Shown here one piece after another: positions 1 to 6,931 of a stretch of 33,691 nt of DNA. The DNA is from Streptomyces sp. (GTDB taxonomy: Bacteria > Actinomycetota > Actinomycetes > Streptomycetales > Streptomycetaceae), in contig NZ_JAPSKQ010000061.1 of assembly GCF_031181555.1 (NCBI RefSeq), positions 1-33,691 on the forward strand. Reading direction: 5' to 3'. Position 1 is the first letter of the stretch; each line of letters opens with the position of its first letter. The notes beneath the pieces were generated by a model. The model did not search any database, was not told the DNA's origin, and saw nothing but the letters and a program-made list of their open reading frames with translations. A program made the translations under genes and the position numbers.

Positions 1-2
1 AG

Positions 3-146
3 TGGGAGCTCGACCGGCATCCGCTGCCGGGCTGGGACGCCGACGTGCTGCTCCGCGCCGTGGACCGCATCTCGGCAACAGGCGACCCATCCCTGCAGCG
101 GCACCTGTTCGCCCGTGTCGAGGCGGCGGCCCGAGAGGCCGGGCAC
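3..146 (+). pseudogene. Partial coding remnant at left edge, unknown
   Basis: The third frame reads as a plausible protein tail from the window edge (WELDRHPLPGWDADVLL, then DPSLQRHLFARVEAAAREA), with high GC at third codon positions. After about position 146 the same frame stays open to 461 but loses protein-like character, so the gene appears broken there. I do not recognise the family. A competing open frame on the minus strand covers part of the same bases, so this call is weak. Confidence 0.25.
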
Positions 147-275
147 GGCGGGTTGCCAGGGCGCGTCGGCGGCGGTGTCGTCGAAGGACAGGCCGTCGAC
201 GACTGCGGCAGAGACGCCGAAGGCCGGCAGGTCGTTCGGGACGTGCAGGGCGATGGCCGCTTCCAGGCCGCCCAT
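130..275 (-). other. Possible start of a minus-strand gene, unknown
   Basis: A minus-strand frame starts with ATG at 275 and reads MGGLEAAIALHVPNDLPAFG, followed by SAAVVDGLSFDDTAADAPWQ, with high GC at third positions. A purine-rich GGGGGAG lies upstream. The frame stays open to the window edge, but the part left of about 130 overlaps the plus-strand remnant and looks less protein-like. It may be a gene fragment running out of the window. No family recognised. Confidence 0.2.
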
Positions 276-760
276 CAGGAGTACCGCTCCCCCAGGGGTG
301 GGTGGTCCGGTCCCTTTCGAGCCATCGGTACGGCGGGCCGCTCCCGCCGGTCTTCCGGAAACCACCACCGTCACCGGTGTGACGTTTTCGCGCCCCCGCA
401 CGCTGTTGGCGGTTTCCAGGGGCGTCTCAGGGCGGTGCCGCGGGAGTTGAGCGGAACCTGAGGTTTCGGGGTGGCGGTAGTAGCCAGTCCGGTTTCTTGC
501 CCCCGTCGGGCGGCTTGCTGTGGGTTGACCCTCTCTGTCCGGCCGGTTCGCGAAGAACCTCCTGTTCCCCTGTTCCGGGAAGAAGGAAAGCTTCAGGGCG
601 TGTGCGTCTCAAGATCTGGAACTGGTGATCGGAAGAGCCTGCAGCATCATCTGCTTGCCAAGACTCCGAACCTCGCTCTGAAACGATCAGTAAGTTCGCC
701 GGGTTGGTGGTTGGAGCGATTGGATGGGTGGTGACGTCGGTTCCGATCGCTGGAGGTGTG
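276..760. other. Gene-poor stretch between fragments
   Basis: No convincing gene is seen here. Short frames exist on both strands, for example minus 612 to 427, but they lack a family signature or a good start. The stretch probably holds leftovers of gene decay next to the IS630-type remnant. Confidence 0.4.
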
Positions 761-1140
761 GTGGCCGAGCCTGTGCGGGTGCGCAGACTGACCGATCAGG
801 AAGGGCAGAAGCTGCAGCGGATCGTGCGCCGGGGCAGCACCAGTTCGGTGCGCTGTCGCCGGGCGATGATGCTGCCGGCGTCGGCCGGCGGGAACCGCGT
901 TCCGGTGATCGCCCAACTGGTCCAGGCCGACGAGGACACGGTGCGGGAGGTGGTCCACCGGTTCAACGGATCGGCCTGGACTGCCTGGACCCTCAGTGGG
1001 CGGGAGGCCGTCCCCGCCTGCTCACCCCTGACGACGAGGACTTCGTCATCCAGGCGGCCACCACCCGCCCCACCACGCTCGGCCGGCCCTTCACCCGCTG
1101 GTCGATCCGTAAACTCGCCGCCTACCTGCGCCGCCTCAGC
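761..1140 (+). pseudogene. IS630-family transposase remnant, frameshifted and truncated
   Basis: From GTG 761, preceded by GGAGG at 752-756, the frame reads VRVRRLTDQEGQKLQRIVRR and continues to a VHRFN segment. This is the N-terminal helix-turn-helix part typical of actinomycete IS630 transposases. Near position 968 the sense reading moves to another frame (GLDCLDPQWAGGRPRLL, then FTRWSIRKLAAYLRRL), consistent with loss of one base. Similarity ends at about 1140, so the whole DDE catalytic half is missing. The break coincides with the broken end of the neighbouring siderophore synthetase remnant, suggesting one recombination joined the two. Confidence 0.7.
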
Positions 1141-1807
1141 GCGGTCTTGACATGCGGCCGCCGGGCAGGGCCAGGGTGCGCAGGGACATCAGCGGATGCG
1201 CGGGAAGCCGGGCCCCGCACGGCCGCTCCAGCACATGCGCCGCCTGCCACGGAAGCACCGGCACCAGCACATTCTCCCCGTCCCGCAGCCCCTCCGGCCA
1301 CCAAGCACGACCGCCGGGACCGGCACGAGCCCCAGCCCCACCACGGGCCGGTGCTCGGCCACCGAGGAGCCGGGCCGGGTCCGGCAGTTGGGAGGGAAGG
1401 GGTGCCCGTCCACCACTCACTGCTCCGCTTCCCATTCGTGCCGCGGCCATCCGCCCGGCTGATCCGCGGGTGCGGCCCGGTCCTCGTCCTGCTCGGCCCG
1501 CGCCGGCGCCAACGAGGCGACACTGTGGCCCAGTTCGGTGGCGTAGCCGGTTCCGTGCGGCACGCCGTCGAGACGGACTTCGCCGACGTACGCGTCGGTG
1601 CGGTAGGGATCGGTTGCCGGGCCGTGCCGCGTGCGCCCGTCCTGCAGGCGCAGGCGCAGGACGAGCTTGTCCCGGCCCGGCTCGCGCTCCCGGACCCAGG
1701 GCAGCGGCTCGTGGGCGAGAGCCCACCGCGTACCGAGGGAGAAGTCCAGGGCGTACGGCGGCCAGCTCGTCGGCGACCATGGCCTCGACGGCGGGGAGAC
1801 GGTGCAC
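1136..1807 (-). pseudogene. Decayed IucA/IucC-type (NIS) siderophore synthetase, 5' part only
   Basis: Read on the minus strand, pieces in different frames line up as the N-terminal third of an NRPS-independent siderophore synthetase. One frame gives VVDGHPFPPNCRTRPG, like the family's GHPxHPxxKxRxG motif. The next gives VLVPVLPWQAAHVLE, like the PVHPWQ motif, then HPLMSLRTLAL, and a third frame gives HVKTAL at about 1141-1158. The 5' part (LPAVEAMVADELA, then a frame change near 1757, then YALDFSLGTRWALAHEP) is in frame with the GHP motif except for an in-frame TGA at 1417-1419. I did not recognise that N-terminal part on its own. At least two frameshifts, one stop and loss of about two thirds of the usual ~580 residues make it non-functional. 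Intact members condense citrate-type acids with amines or amino alcohols. Confidence 0.6.
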
Positions 1808-1999
1808 GGGCGGCTCCTCGGGTATGGGCAGGGCGTCACGACGCCAAGGACGACGTCATGCATACCGTCCGTCTCCGCTCATGGACAGACCGTAGGGAAC
1901 GAGTGGATGCCTCAGCACGGCGCACCGTGCACCGGTGCCGTAGGCGGGCGAGGATGGTGAGAAGGGCAGGGTCCGACCCGGTGCCGGGAGGTGGCGACC

Positions 2000-2977
2000 A
2001 TGCTGAAGACGCCGCTGTGCGACGTGCTGGGGATCGAGGTGCCCGTCATCGGCGCACCGTACGGGCCCTTCGAACAGGTCGATCTCGCCGCCGCGCTGTG
2101 CGGGGCGGGAGCCCTCGGCAGCTTGGGCACCGCGGTGCGCCCGCTGGCCGATCTACGGCGCCAGTGGGCCCGGATGCGGGAGCTGACCGACCGGCCCTTC
2201 GCCGTCAACCACACCTTGCGCCCGCTGAACGAGGAGGCGTTTCGGGCGACCCTGGAGGAGCGCCCGGCTGCGATCTCCTTCCACCTGGGTGTTCCCGGTG
2301 ACCTGATCGAGCGCGCACATGAGGCGGGCATCCTCTGGATCCAGCAGGTCATGGACGTCCAGCAGGCGGAACAAGCCGTCCAGGCGGGCGCGGACGTCAT
2401 CGTCGCTCAGGGCGGTGAGGCGGGCGGCCAGGGCGGCGAGGTGTCCACGATGGTGCTGGTCCCGCAGACCGTGGACATCGCCGGGGACACACCCGTCGTG
2501 GCCGCGGGCGGCATCGCCGACGGCCGGGGCCTGGCGGCGGCACTGGCCCTCGGCGCCCAAGGCGTCGCCATCGGCACGCGCCTGCTCGCGTCGGTGGAGA
2601 TGACCATCGCCGCCGAGTGGAAGGACCGGATCGTCGCCGCCGATGCGCGTGACACGGTCAAGCTGCAGCACAGCGAACGGTTCATGCCGCCGTTCTCACG
2701 GCCCGGGGGCTATGCCTTCCCGCGTTCGCTGCGCACGCCCTTCCTCGATGACGCCGAAGCGCACCCCGAGCGGCTGGAGCCGGCCGAAGCCGGTCCCCGC
2801 ATCGTGGAAGCCATGCTGGACGGTCGCGGACACGAGTTCCTGCCCTTCACCGGCCAGTCGGCGGCGCTGGTCCACGACGTTCTCCCGGCGGCCGAGATCG
2901 TACGGGGCATCCTCGATGAGGCGGAGTCGATCCTGCGCCGCACTGCGGACGCGTACACGCGTCCCACTTCGCGCTGA
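2000..2977 (+). CDS. Nitronate monooxygenase (2-nitropropane dioxygenase family)
   Basis: A cytoplasmic FMN-dependent TIM-barrel enzyme of about 325 residues, the usual family length. Members oxidise alkyl nitronates to carbonyl compounds, mainly as detoxification. Visible hallmarks are the N-terminal IEVPVIGAPYGPF segment, the central GADVIVAQGGEAGG loop and the phosphate-binding region VVAAGGIADGRGLAAALALG followed by GVAIGTRLLAS. ATG 2000 is preferred over GTG 1991 because GGGAGG at 1986-1991 sits about eight bases before it. The gene stands alone, with about 125 bases to the IS3 remnant downstream. It has no evident link to the metallophore cluster. The family assignment is firm; the physiological substrate is unknown. 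Confidence 0.88.
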   Translation: MLKTPLCDVLGIEVPVIGAPYGPFEQVDLAAALCGAGALGSLGTAVRPLADLRRQWARMRELTDRPFAVNHTLRPLNEEAFRATLEERPAAISFHLGVPGDLIERAHEAGILWIQQVMDVQQAEQAVQAGADVIVAQGGEAGGQGGEVSTMVLVPQTVDIAGDTPVVAAGGIADGRGLAAALALGAQGVAIGTRLLASVEMTIAAEWKDRIVAADARDTVKLQHSERFMPPFSRPGGYAFPRSLRTPFLDDAEAHPERLEPAEAGPRIVEAMLDGRGHEFLPFTGQSAALVHDVLPAAEIVRGILDEAESILRRTADAYTRPTSR

Positions 2978-3102
2978 CCGGGACACCGGGCGGTGCCCCA
3001 TTGCCCCGGACAGTGCGACACTCGAAAAACCAGTGAACGACTCCCGGGTGCCATCGACGGCCCACATCCTCAACCGGGTGCGCCAACGGAATCTTGGCCG
3101 GT

Positions 3103-3130
3103 TGAACCGCTCCGGGTCCGGTGGAGGCTC
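3103..3130. repeat. Left terminal inverted repeat of IS3-family element
   Basis: Its reverse complement reads GAGCCTCC, a variable middle, then CCGGAGCGGTTCA, matching the other end at 4403-4430 with a few mismatches and one small length difference. Confidence 0.7.
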
Positions 3131-4030
3131 TATGCGTTGACTGCAGATGCCGGTTGGGGCTGGTGTTGAGCGTAGTGGTTGGTCTCGTGCTCGTGGGGTG
3201 GGATGTCTCCGATGGTGGTGTGGAGGTGCTGGTTGTTGAGACAGTCGGCCCATTCCGCGGTGCCGAGTTCGATGTCGGCCAGGCCGTGCCGGGGCCTGCG
3301 GGGCTTGATCAGCTCCGTTTTGTAGAGGCCGATCCGAGACTCCATGAGTGCGTTGTCCAAGGCGTCGCCGACGGTGCCGATCGAGGCGTCGATGCCGGCC
3401 TCGAGCAGGTGGCCGGTGTTGCATCCACTGGTTGAACCTGGTCTGACTGCCCGCGTCCGAGTGATGAACGAGGCCGGGACCTGCGGGAATGCCGGCCCGG
3501 TCGCAGTGTCACAGGGCCATGTCGGGGGCGTCGAGGACGAGCTTGGCCCGCTTGCGGGTGGCGGCCGATCACCCGGCGATCGCCCGGGAGAACACGTCCA
3601 CGACGAAGGCGACGTGGACGATGCCGGACCAAGTGGCGACATAGGTGGAGTCGGCGACCCACCGCTCGTTCGGACGGGATGCGGTGAAGTCACGTCTGAG
3701 CAGGCCAGAGGCCTGCTCGTGACCGTCGTCCCGGATGGTGGTGTGGATCTTCCTCTCGCGTCGGGCGCCCTCAAGGCCGAGGTCGCGCATCAGCCGGGCG
3801 ACCGTGCAGCGGGCCACGGGGATGCCTTCGCGGTGCAGCTGCCGCCAGACCTTCCGGACCCCGTAGACACCGAAGTCGCCCATGTGGACGCGGCTGATTT
3901 GGGTCTTCAGCTCCACGTCACGGACCGCCCTGGCGCTTGGAGCGCGGTTCATGGCTGAGTAGTAGGTGCTCGTTGCGATCTTCAGTCCGTGGCTGGTCAG
4001 GACGTTGCAGATCGGCTCGACTCCGAACAC
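3130..4030 (-). pseudogene. IS3-family OrfB transposase (rve integrase core), frameshifted
   Basis: From 4030 downwards the frame gives SHGLKIATSTYYSAMNR, RKVWRQLHREGIPVARCTVA and RPNERWVADSTYVATWSG. This is the HTH-21-like segment and the start of the integrase core with its first acidic residue. That frame stops at 3569 after VFSRAIAG. The core resumes in other frames: LVLDAPDMAL, GLVHHSDAGSQ (second acidic region), then LEAGIDASIGTVGDALDNAL and ESRIGLYKTELIKPR, ending near 3130. At least two frameshifts separate the catalytic residues, so no active enzyme is expected. Confidence 0.75.
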
Positions 4031-4053
4031 CTGCTGATGGGCGTCGATGAACG

Positions 4054-4335
4054 CTACGAGCGCTTCGACGGCCGGTCGAGCTCGGCCGCGAAGAAAGCCG
4101 ACGCCGCCTTGAGGATCTCATTCGCCCGGTGCAGCTCGGCGTTCTCGGCCTTCAGCCGCTTGATCTCTGCGGCTTCCTCCGACATCACCCCGGGACGCCG
4201 GCCGGCGTCGGCCTCGGCCTTACGGACCCAGGTTTGCACCGTCTCGGCGGAACCGATGCCCAGCTTTGCGGCGACCGCCTTCGTCGCGGCCCATTCGGTC
4301 GGACAGTGGGGGCGGATCTCCGCGACCGTGCGCAC
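4054..4335 (-). CDS. IS3-family OrfA, helix-turn-helix transposase subunit
   Basis: A 93-residue protein with the HTH_Tnp_1 layout. The DNA-binding part includes KLGIGSAETVQTWVRKAEAD, followed by a leucine-zipper-like stretch (EIKRLKAENAELHRANEILK) that mediates subunit contacts. It would normally be joined to OrfB by a -1 frameshift. The frame itself is intact, but the OrfB partner is broken, so the element cannot move on its own. Confidence 0.75.
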   Translation of the reverse strand: MRTVAEIRPHCPTEWAATKAVAAKLGIGSAETVQTWVRKAEADAGRRPGVMSEEAAEIKRLKAENAELHRANEILKAASAFFAAELDRPSKRS

Positions 4336-4402
4336 CGCGCGCTCGCGAAGCTCGGCAGGGTAGGGGGAAGGACGGGCCGTGACTCGGTCCTCTCAGGGAA
4401 CC

Positions 4403-4430
4403 GAGCCTCCCTCAGACCTGGAGCGGTTCA
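4403..4430. repeat. Right terminal inverted repeat of IS3-family element
   Basis: It carries GAGCCTCC and GGAGCGGTTCA, which mirror the repeat at 3103-3130 and fix the right boundary of the element. Confidence 0.7.
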
Positions 4431-4496
4431 GTCCTGGACGACCCGCAGTGGGTGGAGTGGCGCGGCGGCCCCGCCCACCAGTTCAGCGCCGCCTGA
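4431..4496 (+). pseudogene. Orphan C-terminal fragment beside the IS3 element
   Basis: Immediately outside the right inverted repeat a frame reads VLDDPQWVEWRGGPAHQFSA and stops at 4496, with coding-like third positions. It looks like the tail of a gene cut by the IS3-type insertion or a later rearrangement. Family not recognised. Confidence 0.25.
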
Positions 4497-4538
4497 CGTC
4501 CGTCATGCTGCGGTGCTGCGGCCATACAATCCAAGACA

Positions 4539-4552
4539 TCCTGAATTCAGGA
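4539..4552. promoter_or_regulatory. Perfect 14-bp palindrome, probable CmtR operator
   Basis: TCCTGAATTCAGGA is a perfect inverted repeat ending 19 bases before the GTG start of the ArsR-family gene. ArsR/SmtB repressors bind such palindromes over their own promoters, so this is the likely autoregulatory operator for the sensor and the cation transporter. The operator role is inferred from position and symmetry. Confidence 0.6.
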
Positions 4553-4571
4553 ATGCGTGTACAGTCGTGGT

Positions 4572-4907
4572 GTGCTGACTGTTGCCTCCGACATCGAGGT
4601 GCTGGCCCGGTTCGGCCGCGCGCTCGCCGACCCGATCCGCTGCCGCATCCTGCTCGCCCTGTGCGAGAGCCCCGCCTACCCGGCCGACCTCGCCGACGCG
4701 CTCGGCGTCTCGCGGACCCGGCTGTCGAACCATCTGGCGTGCCTGCGCGACTGCGGCCTGGTCGTCACCGTGCCCGACGGCCGCCGCGCCCGCTACGAGC
4801 TCGCCGATGAACGCCTCGGCCACGCGCTGGACGACCTGCGCACCGCCGTGGTCGCCGTCGAGACCGACCGCACCTGCGCCGACGCCGACGAGGAGGGCTG
4901 CTGCTGA
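4572..4907 (+). CDS. cmtR: ArsR/SmtB-family metal sensor, CmtR type (Cd/Pb)
   Basis: A 111-residue winged-helix repressor. The recognition region reads RTRLSNHLACLRDCGLVV. With the GTG start at 4572, cysteines fall at residues 57, 61 and 102, the same three positions that bind Cd(II)/Pb(II) in Mycobacterium tuberculosis CmtR. Two more cysteines form the C-terminus. Metal binding in this family releases the operator and derepresses a metal exporter. The next gene, two bases downstream, is a CDF transporter, fitting a sensor-exporter pair. A perfect palindrome at 4539-4552 is the likely operator. The upstream in-frame ATG at 4557 is less likely because the 4572 start reproduces the family N-terminus (MLTVASDIEVLARFGRAL). 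Confidence 0.85.
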   Translation: MLTVASDIEVLARFGRALADPIRCRILLALCESPAYPADLADALGVSRTRLSNHLACLRDCGLVVTVPDGRRARYELADERLGHALDDLRTAVVAVETDRTCADADEEGCC

Positions 4908-4909
4908 CC

Positions 4910-5632
4910 ATGACCGCCGAGATGTCGATAGTCCCCGGTCCCTCCCCGGCCCGCCGCGACGCGCTCACCCGCCGCATACGCCTGCTGGTCGCCGCAACCA
5001 TCACCTACAACGTCATCGAGGCGATCGTCGCGATCACCGCCGGAGCGATTGCCTCATCCACCGCCCTGATCGGCTTCGGCCTCGACTCCGTCGTCGAGGT
5101 CTCCTCCGCCGCCGCGGTCGCCTGGCAGTTCTCCGCCCGCGACCACGCCGTCCGCGAGGCGCGCGAGCGGCGCACCCTGCGGATCATCGCCGTCTCCTTC
5201 TTCGCCCTCGCCGCGTACGTCGCCGTCGACGCCGTCCGCGCGCTCACCGGCACCGGGGAAGCCGAGCGGTCGATCCCCGGCATCGTCATCGCCGCCCTGT
5301 CGCTGGCGGTCATGCCGTTCCTGTCCGCCGCCCAGCGCCGCGCCGGCCGCGAACTCGGCTCTGCCTCCGCGGTCGCCGACTCCAAGCAGACCCTGCTGTG
5401 CACGTACCTGTCGGCCGTGCTCCTGGTCGGCCTGGTCCTCAACGCCACCCTGGGCTGGGCCTGGGCCGACCCCATCGCCGCCCTGGTCATCGCCGCCGTG
5501 GCGGTCAAGGAAGGCCGCGACGCCTGGCAGGGCAGGGGCTGCTGCGCACCCACCGCCGCAGCGGTACCGGCCGCCGGCACCAAGGCGGACACATGCAGCA
5601 ACTGCCCGCCTGGATGCAGTTGCTGCAACTAA
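4910..5632 (+). CDS. Cation diffusion facilitator (CDF) family metal transporter
   Basis: A 240-residue membrane protein predicted to export divalent metal from the cytoplasm by proton antiport. Several hydrophobic segments are visible, including LLVAATITYNVIEAIVAITA, IIAVSFFALAAYVAV and LVGLVLNATLGWAWADPIAA. The transport-site helix carries GFGLDSVVEVSS (D59, E63), and a second site-like segment is VADSKQTLLCTYLS. The usual long cytoplasmic domain is absent; instead the tail is cysteine-rich, with seven cysteines in the last 31 residues (CC, then TCSNCPPGCSCC), probably a metal-binding end. It lies two bases after cmtR and is followed by a strong hairpin, so the two form a closed operon. Cd/Zn/Pb specificity is inferred from the partner. 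Confidence 0.85.
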   Translation: MTAEMSIVPGPSPARRDALTRRIRLLVAATITYNVIEAIVAITAGAIASSTALIGFGLDSVVEVSSAAAVAWQFSARDHAVREARERRTLRIIAVSFFALAAYVAVDAVRALTGTGEAERSIPGIVIAALSLAVMPFLSAAQRRAGRELGSASAVADSKQTLLCTYLSAVLLVGLVLNATLGWAWADPIAALVIAAVAVKEGRDAWQGRGCCAPTAAAVPAAGTKADTCSNCPPGCSCCN

Positions 5633-5642
5633 CCCGCCGGTA

Positions 5643-5683
5643 AACGCGGAGCGGCCTCAACAGTTTCGGGGCCGCTGCGCGTT
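5643..5683 (+). terminator. Hairpin terminator after the cmtR-CDF operon
   Basis: AACGCGGAGCGGCC pairs with GGCCGCTGCGCGTT, 14 bp with one mismatch around a loop of about 13 bases, starting 10 bases after the CDF stop codon. There is no long T run, as is common for Streptomyces terminators. Confidence 0.7.
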
Positions 5684-6012
5684 CAACCGGAAGGCCTGAA
5701 CAGGGGGTTCCGGCGACCGTGGTGATCGTGACGAGTGCGAACCCGCTGAGGGAGATGTACACGACCGCCCGCGCGACGAGGCGCACGGCATCGGTGAGCC
5801 CACCCCGCCTCTCGGCGTACTTCTGCCCGCTCACGCCACTCGCTTCGTCGTACGGCAGTGCTGACGCGCCGCCCGCAGAAAGCCGCCGAAGCGGCGACCG
5901 CGCGGTGCCGGACCGGGACACCTTGCTGAGGGGCCTTCCGATGCCGGCAGCCAGGGCCTCGGAGACTCGCCGGACCCGGCTGAGGCTGTGTCAGCACCTG
6001 GAGATCCTTTCT
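5684..6012. other. Spacer before the metallophore cluster, possible minus-strand remnant
   Basis: No complete gene is seen. On the minus strand, roughly 5850 to 5690, a frame reads SGQKYAERRGGLTDAVRL and ARAVVYISLSGFALVTITTV, resembling one membrane-spanning segment of a small integral membrane protein. It lacks a convincing start and runs into the terminator hairpin, so it is probably a remnant or chance. Confidence 0.3.
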
Positions 6013-6031
6013 GGTAATGAAATTCATTTCT
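6013..6031. promoter_or_regulatory. Fur-family-type box upstream of the methyltransferase gene
   Basis: GGTAATGAAATTCATTTCT is an AT-rich island in GC-rich DNA. It contains the near-palindrome GAAAT-TC-ATTTC and matches the classical 19-bp Fur consensus (GATAATGATAATCATTATC) at 13 of 19 positions by hand count. It lies about 50 bases before the start at 6080. It is the weakest of three related boxes in the cluster, and its repressor is inferred to be a Fur-family protein, probably Zur. Confidence 0.5.
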
Positions 6032-6079
6032 GATTACTGTACGGGGTGAACCGTGAGACACCGAGTCTTTGGAGCAGTG

Positions 6080-6832
6080 ATGAGCGACCCCTACGAGCGG
6101 TCCGCCGAGTACCTCGACATCCTGATCGCCGAGTCGTGGGAGCCGCTGGCTCCGGCGTTGGCGGACGTCCTGTCGCGCGTCCGCGCCGGGACCGGGGCCG
6201 TAGTGGATCTCGGGGCCGGGTCCGGCCGGGGTGTGCGCGTCATCTGCGACACGCTGCCGGGGGTGCCGGTGCTCGCCGTCGAACCGTCCGCCGCGATGCG
6301 CGCTGTCCTGCTCGCCCGAACTCACGAGGACGGTGAACTGCGCAAGCGGGTCACGGTGGTTCCCGGTGACTGTGCGAGTGTCGACTGGCCCGACGGTGTG
6401 CGGGCCGTGGTGGCCCTGAACGTGATCGGCCACCTGCCGCCCGAGCAGAGGCGCGCGCTGTGGAGCCGCGCCGCCCGGCAACTCGCCCCGGGTGGGGCGC
6501 TGGTGTTCAACCTCGCTCCGCCGTTCACTCCGGTGGAGGTGGAGCGGGTGCGCATGGCCCGGGCCGTCATCGGCGAACTGGAGTACGAGGGTTGGGCGAG
6601 CGCGCGCCCCACGGGGGCGGACGAGATCACCTGGCGCATGGACTACGGCGTCCTGCGTCAGGGCCGGCCGCTGACCGGGGTGTCGGTCGAATACCGCTGG
6701 TGGGTCGCGACGGAGGAGGTGCTGGCGGCCGAAGTCGCCGAGGCGGGGCTGGTGCTGCGCCGAACCGGTGGTTCCGGTCTGGGGCTGTGCGTTCTTGAGC
6801 GCGCGAGTGATCTGGCGTCGCAAGTTAGTTGA
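6080..6832 (+). CDS. Class I SAM-dependent methyltransferase, first gene of the cluster
   Basis: A 250-residue cytoplasmic methyltransferase. The SAM-binding Rossmann motif I is VVDLGAGSGRGVRVICD, motif II includes VPVLAVEPSAAMRAVL, and motif IV lies in VRAVVALNVIGHLPPEQ. ATG 6080 is chosen because GGAG at 6071-6074 precedes it at a five-base spacing; a GTG at 6053 in the same frame is the alternative. It differs from the two methyltransferases later in the cluster, which look like excised megasynthase domains. It may tailor the metallophore (O-, N- or S-methylation), but the target is unknown. It is preceded by a Fur-type box, and a second box begins three bases after its stop. Confidence 0.75.
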   Translation: MSDPYERSAEYLDILIAESWEPLAPALADVLSRVRAGTGAVVDLGAGSGRGVRVICDTLPGVPVLAVEPSAAMRAVLLARTHEDGELRKRVTVVPGDCASVDWPDGVRAVVALNVIGHLPPEQRRALWSRAARQLAPGGALVFNLAPPFTPVEVERVRMARAVIGELEYEGWASARPTGADEITWRMDYGVLRQGRPLTGVSVEYRWWVATEEVLAAEVAEAGLVLRRTGGSGLGLCVLERASDLASQVS

Positions 6833-6834
6833 TC

Positions 6835-6849
6835 TGATAATCATTTTCA
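6835..6849. promoter_or_regulatory. Fur/Zur-type operator upstream of the NRPS operon
   Basis: TGATAATCATTTTCA is a 15-bp inverted repeat (six of seven pairs match around a central C) and matches 12 of the last 13 positions of the Fur consensus. It resembles the ATTTTCA half-sites of actinobacterial Zur boxes. It sits about 85 bases before the preferred NRPS start at 6932 and about 15 bases before the alternative start at 6863. A TTAGGTT heptamer at 6851-6857 resembles half of a DtxR/IdeR iron box, but no second half follows. Confidence 0.6.
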
Positions 6850-6931
6850 ATTAGGTTCATCGATGTTCCGTTTCCCCCGGGATCTCTCTGCGGGGGAAGC
6901 GCCGCCCTGCCCGCCTTTTGACGGAGACCGG

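Larger units (their letters stand above)
3103..4430 (-). mobile_element. IS3-family insertion sequence, decayed
   Basis: The element is bounded by imperfect inverted repeats at 3103-3130 (TGAACCGCTCC...) and 4403-4430 (...GGAGCGGTTCA). It contains an orfA/orfB arrangement on the minus strand, as in IS3-type elements where a programmed frameshift makes the OrfAB transposase. No direct target duplication is obvious (left flank GGT, right flank GTC). Several frameshifts in orfB indicate an old, inactive copy. Confidence 0.8.

Noticed and set aside
2978..3002. A weak hairpin after the nitronate monooxygenase gene (GGGACACC with GGTGCCCC)
   Set aside because: The stem is short and has a mismatch and almost no loop; alternative pairings exist, so a terminator is not supported.
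4572..5632. Treating the CmtR-CDF pair as part of the metallophore operon
   Set aside because: A strong hairpin at 5643-5683 closes the pair and about 400 bases separate it from the first cluster gene, which has its own Fur-type box.
6850..6870. A DtxR/IdeR iron box at TTAGGTT (6851-6857), and similar GGTTAG near 28608
   Set aside because: Only half-sites are present; the second inverted half expected for the 19-bp iron box is absent, whereas Fur-type palindromes lie right beside both.
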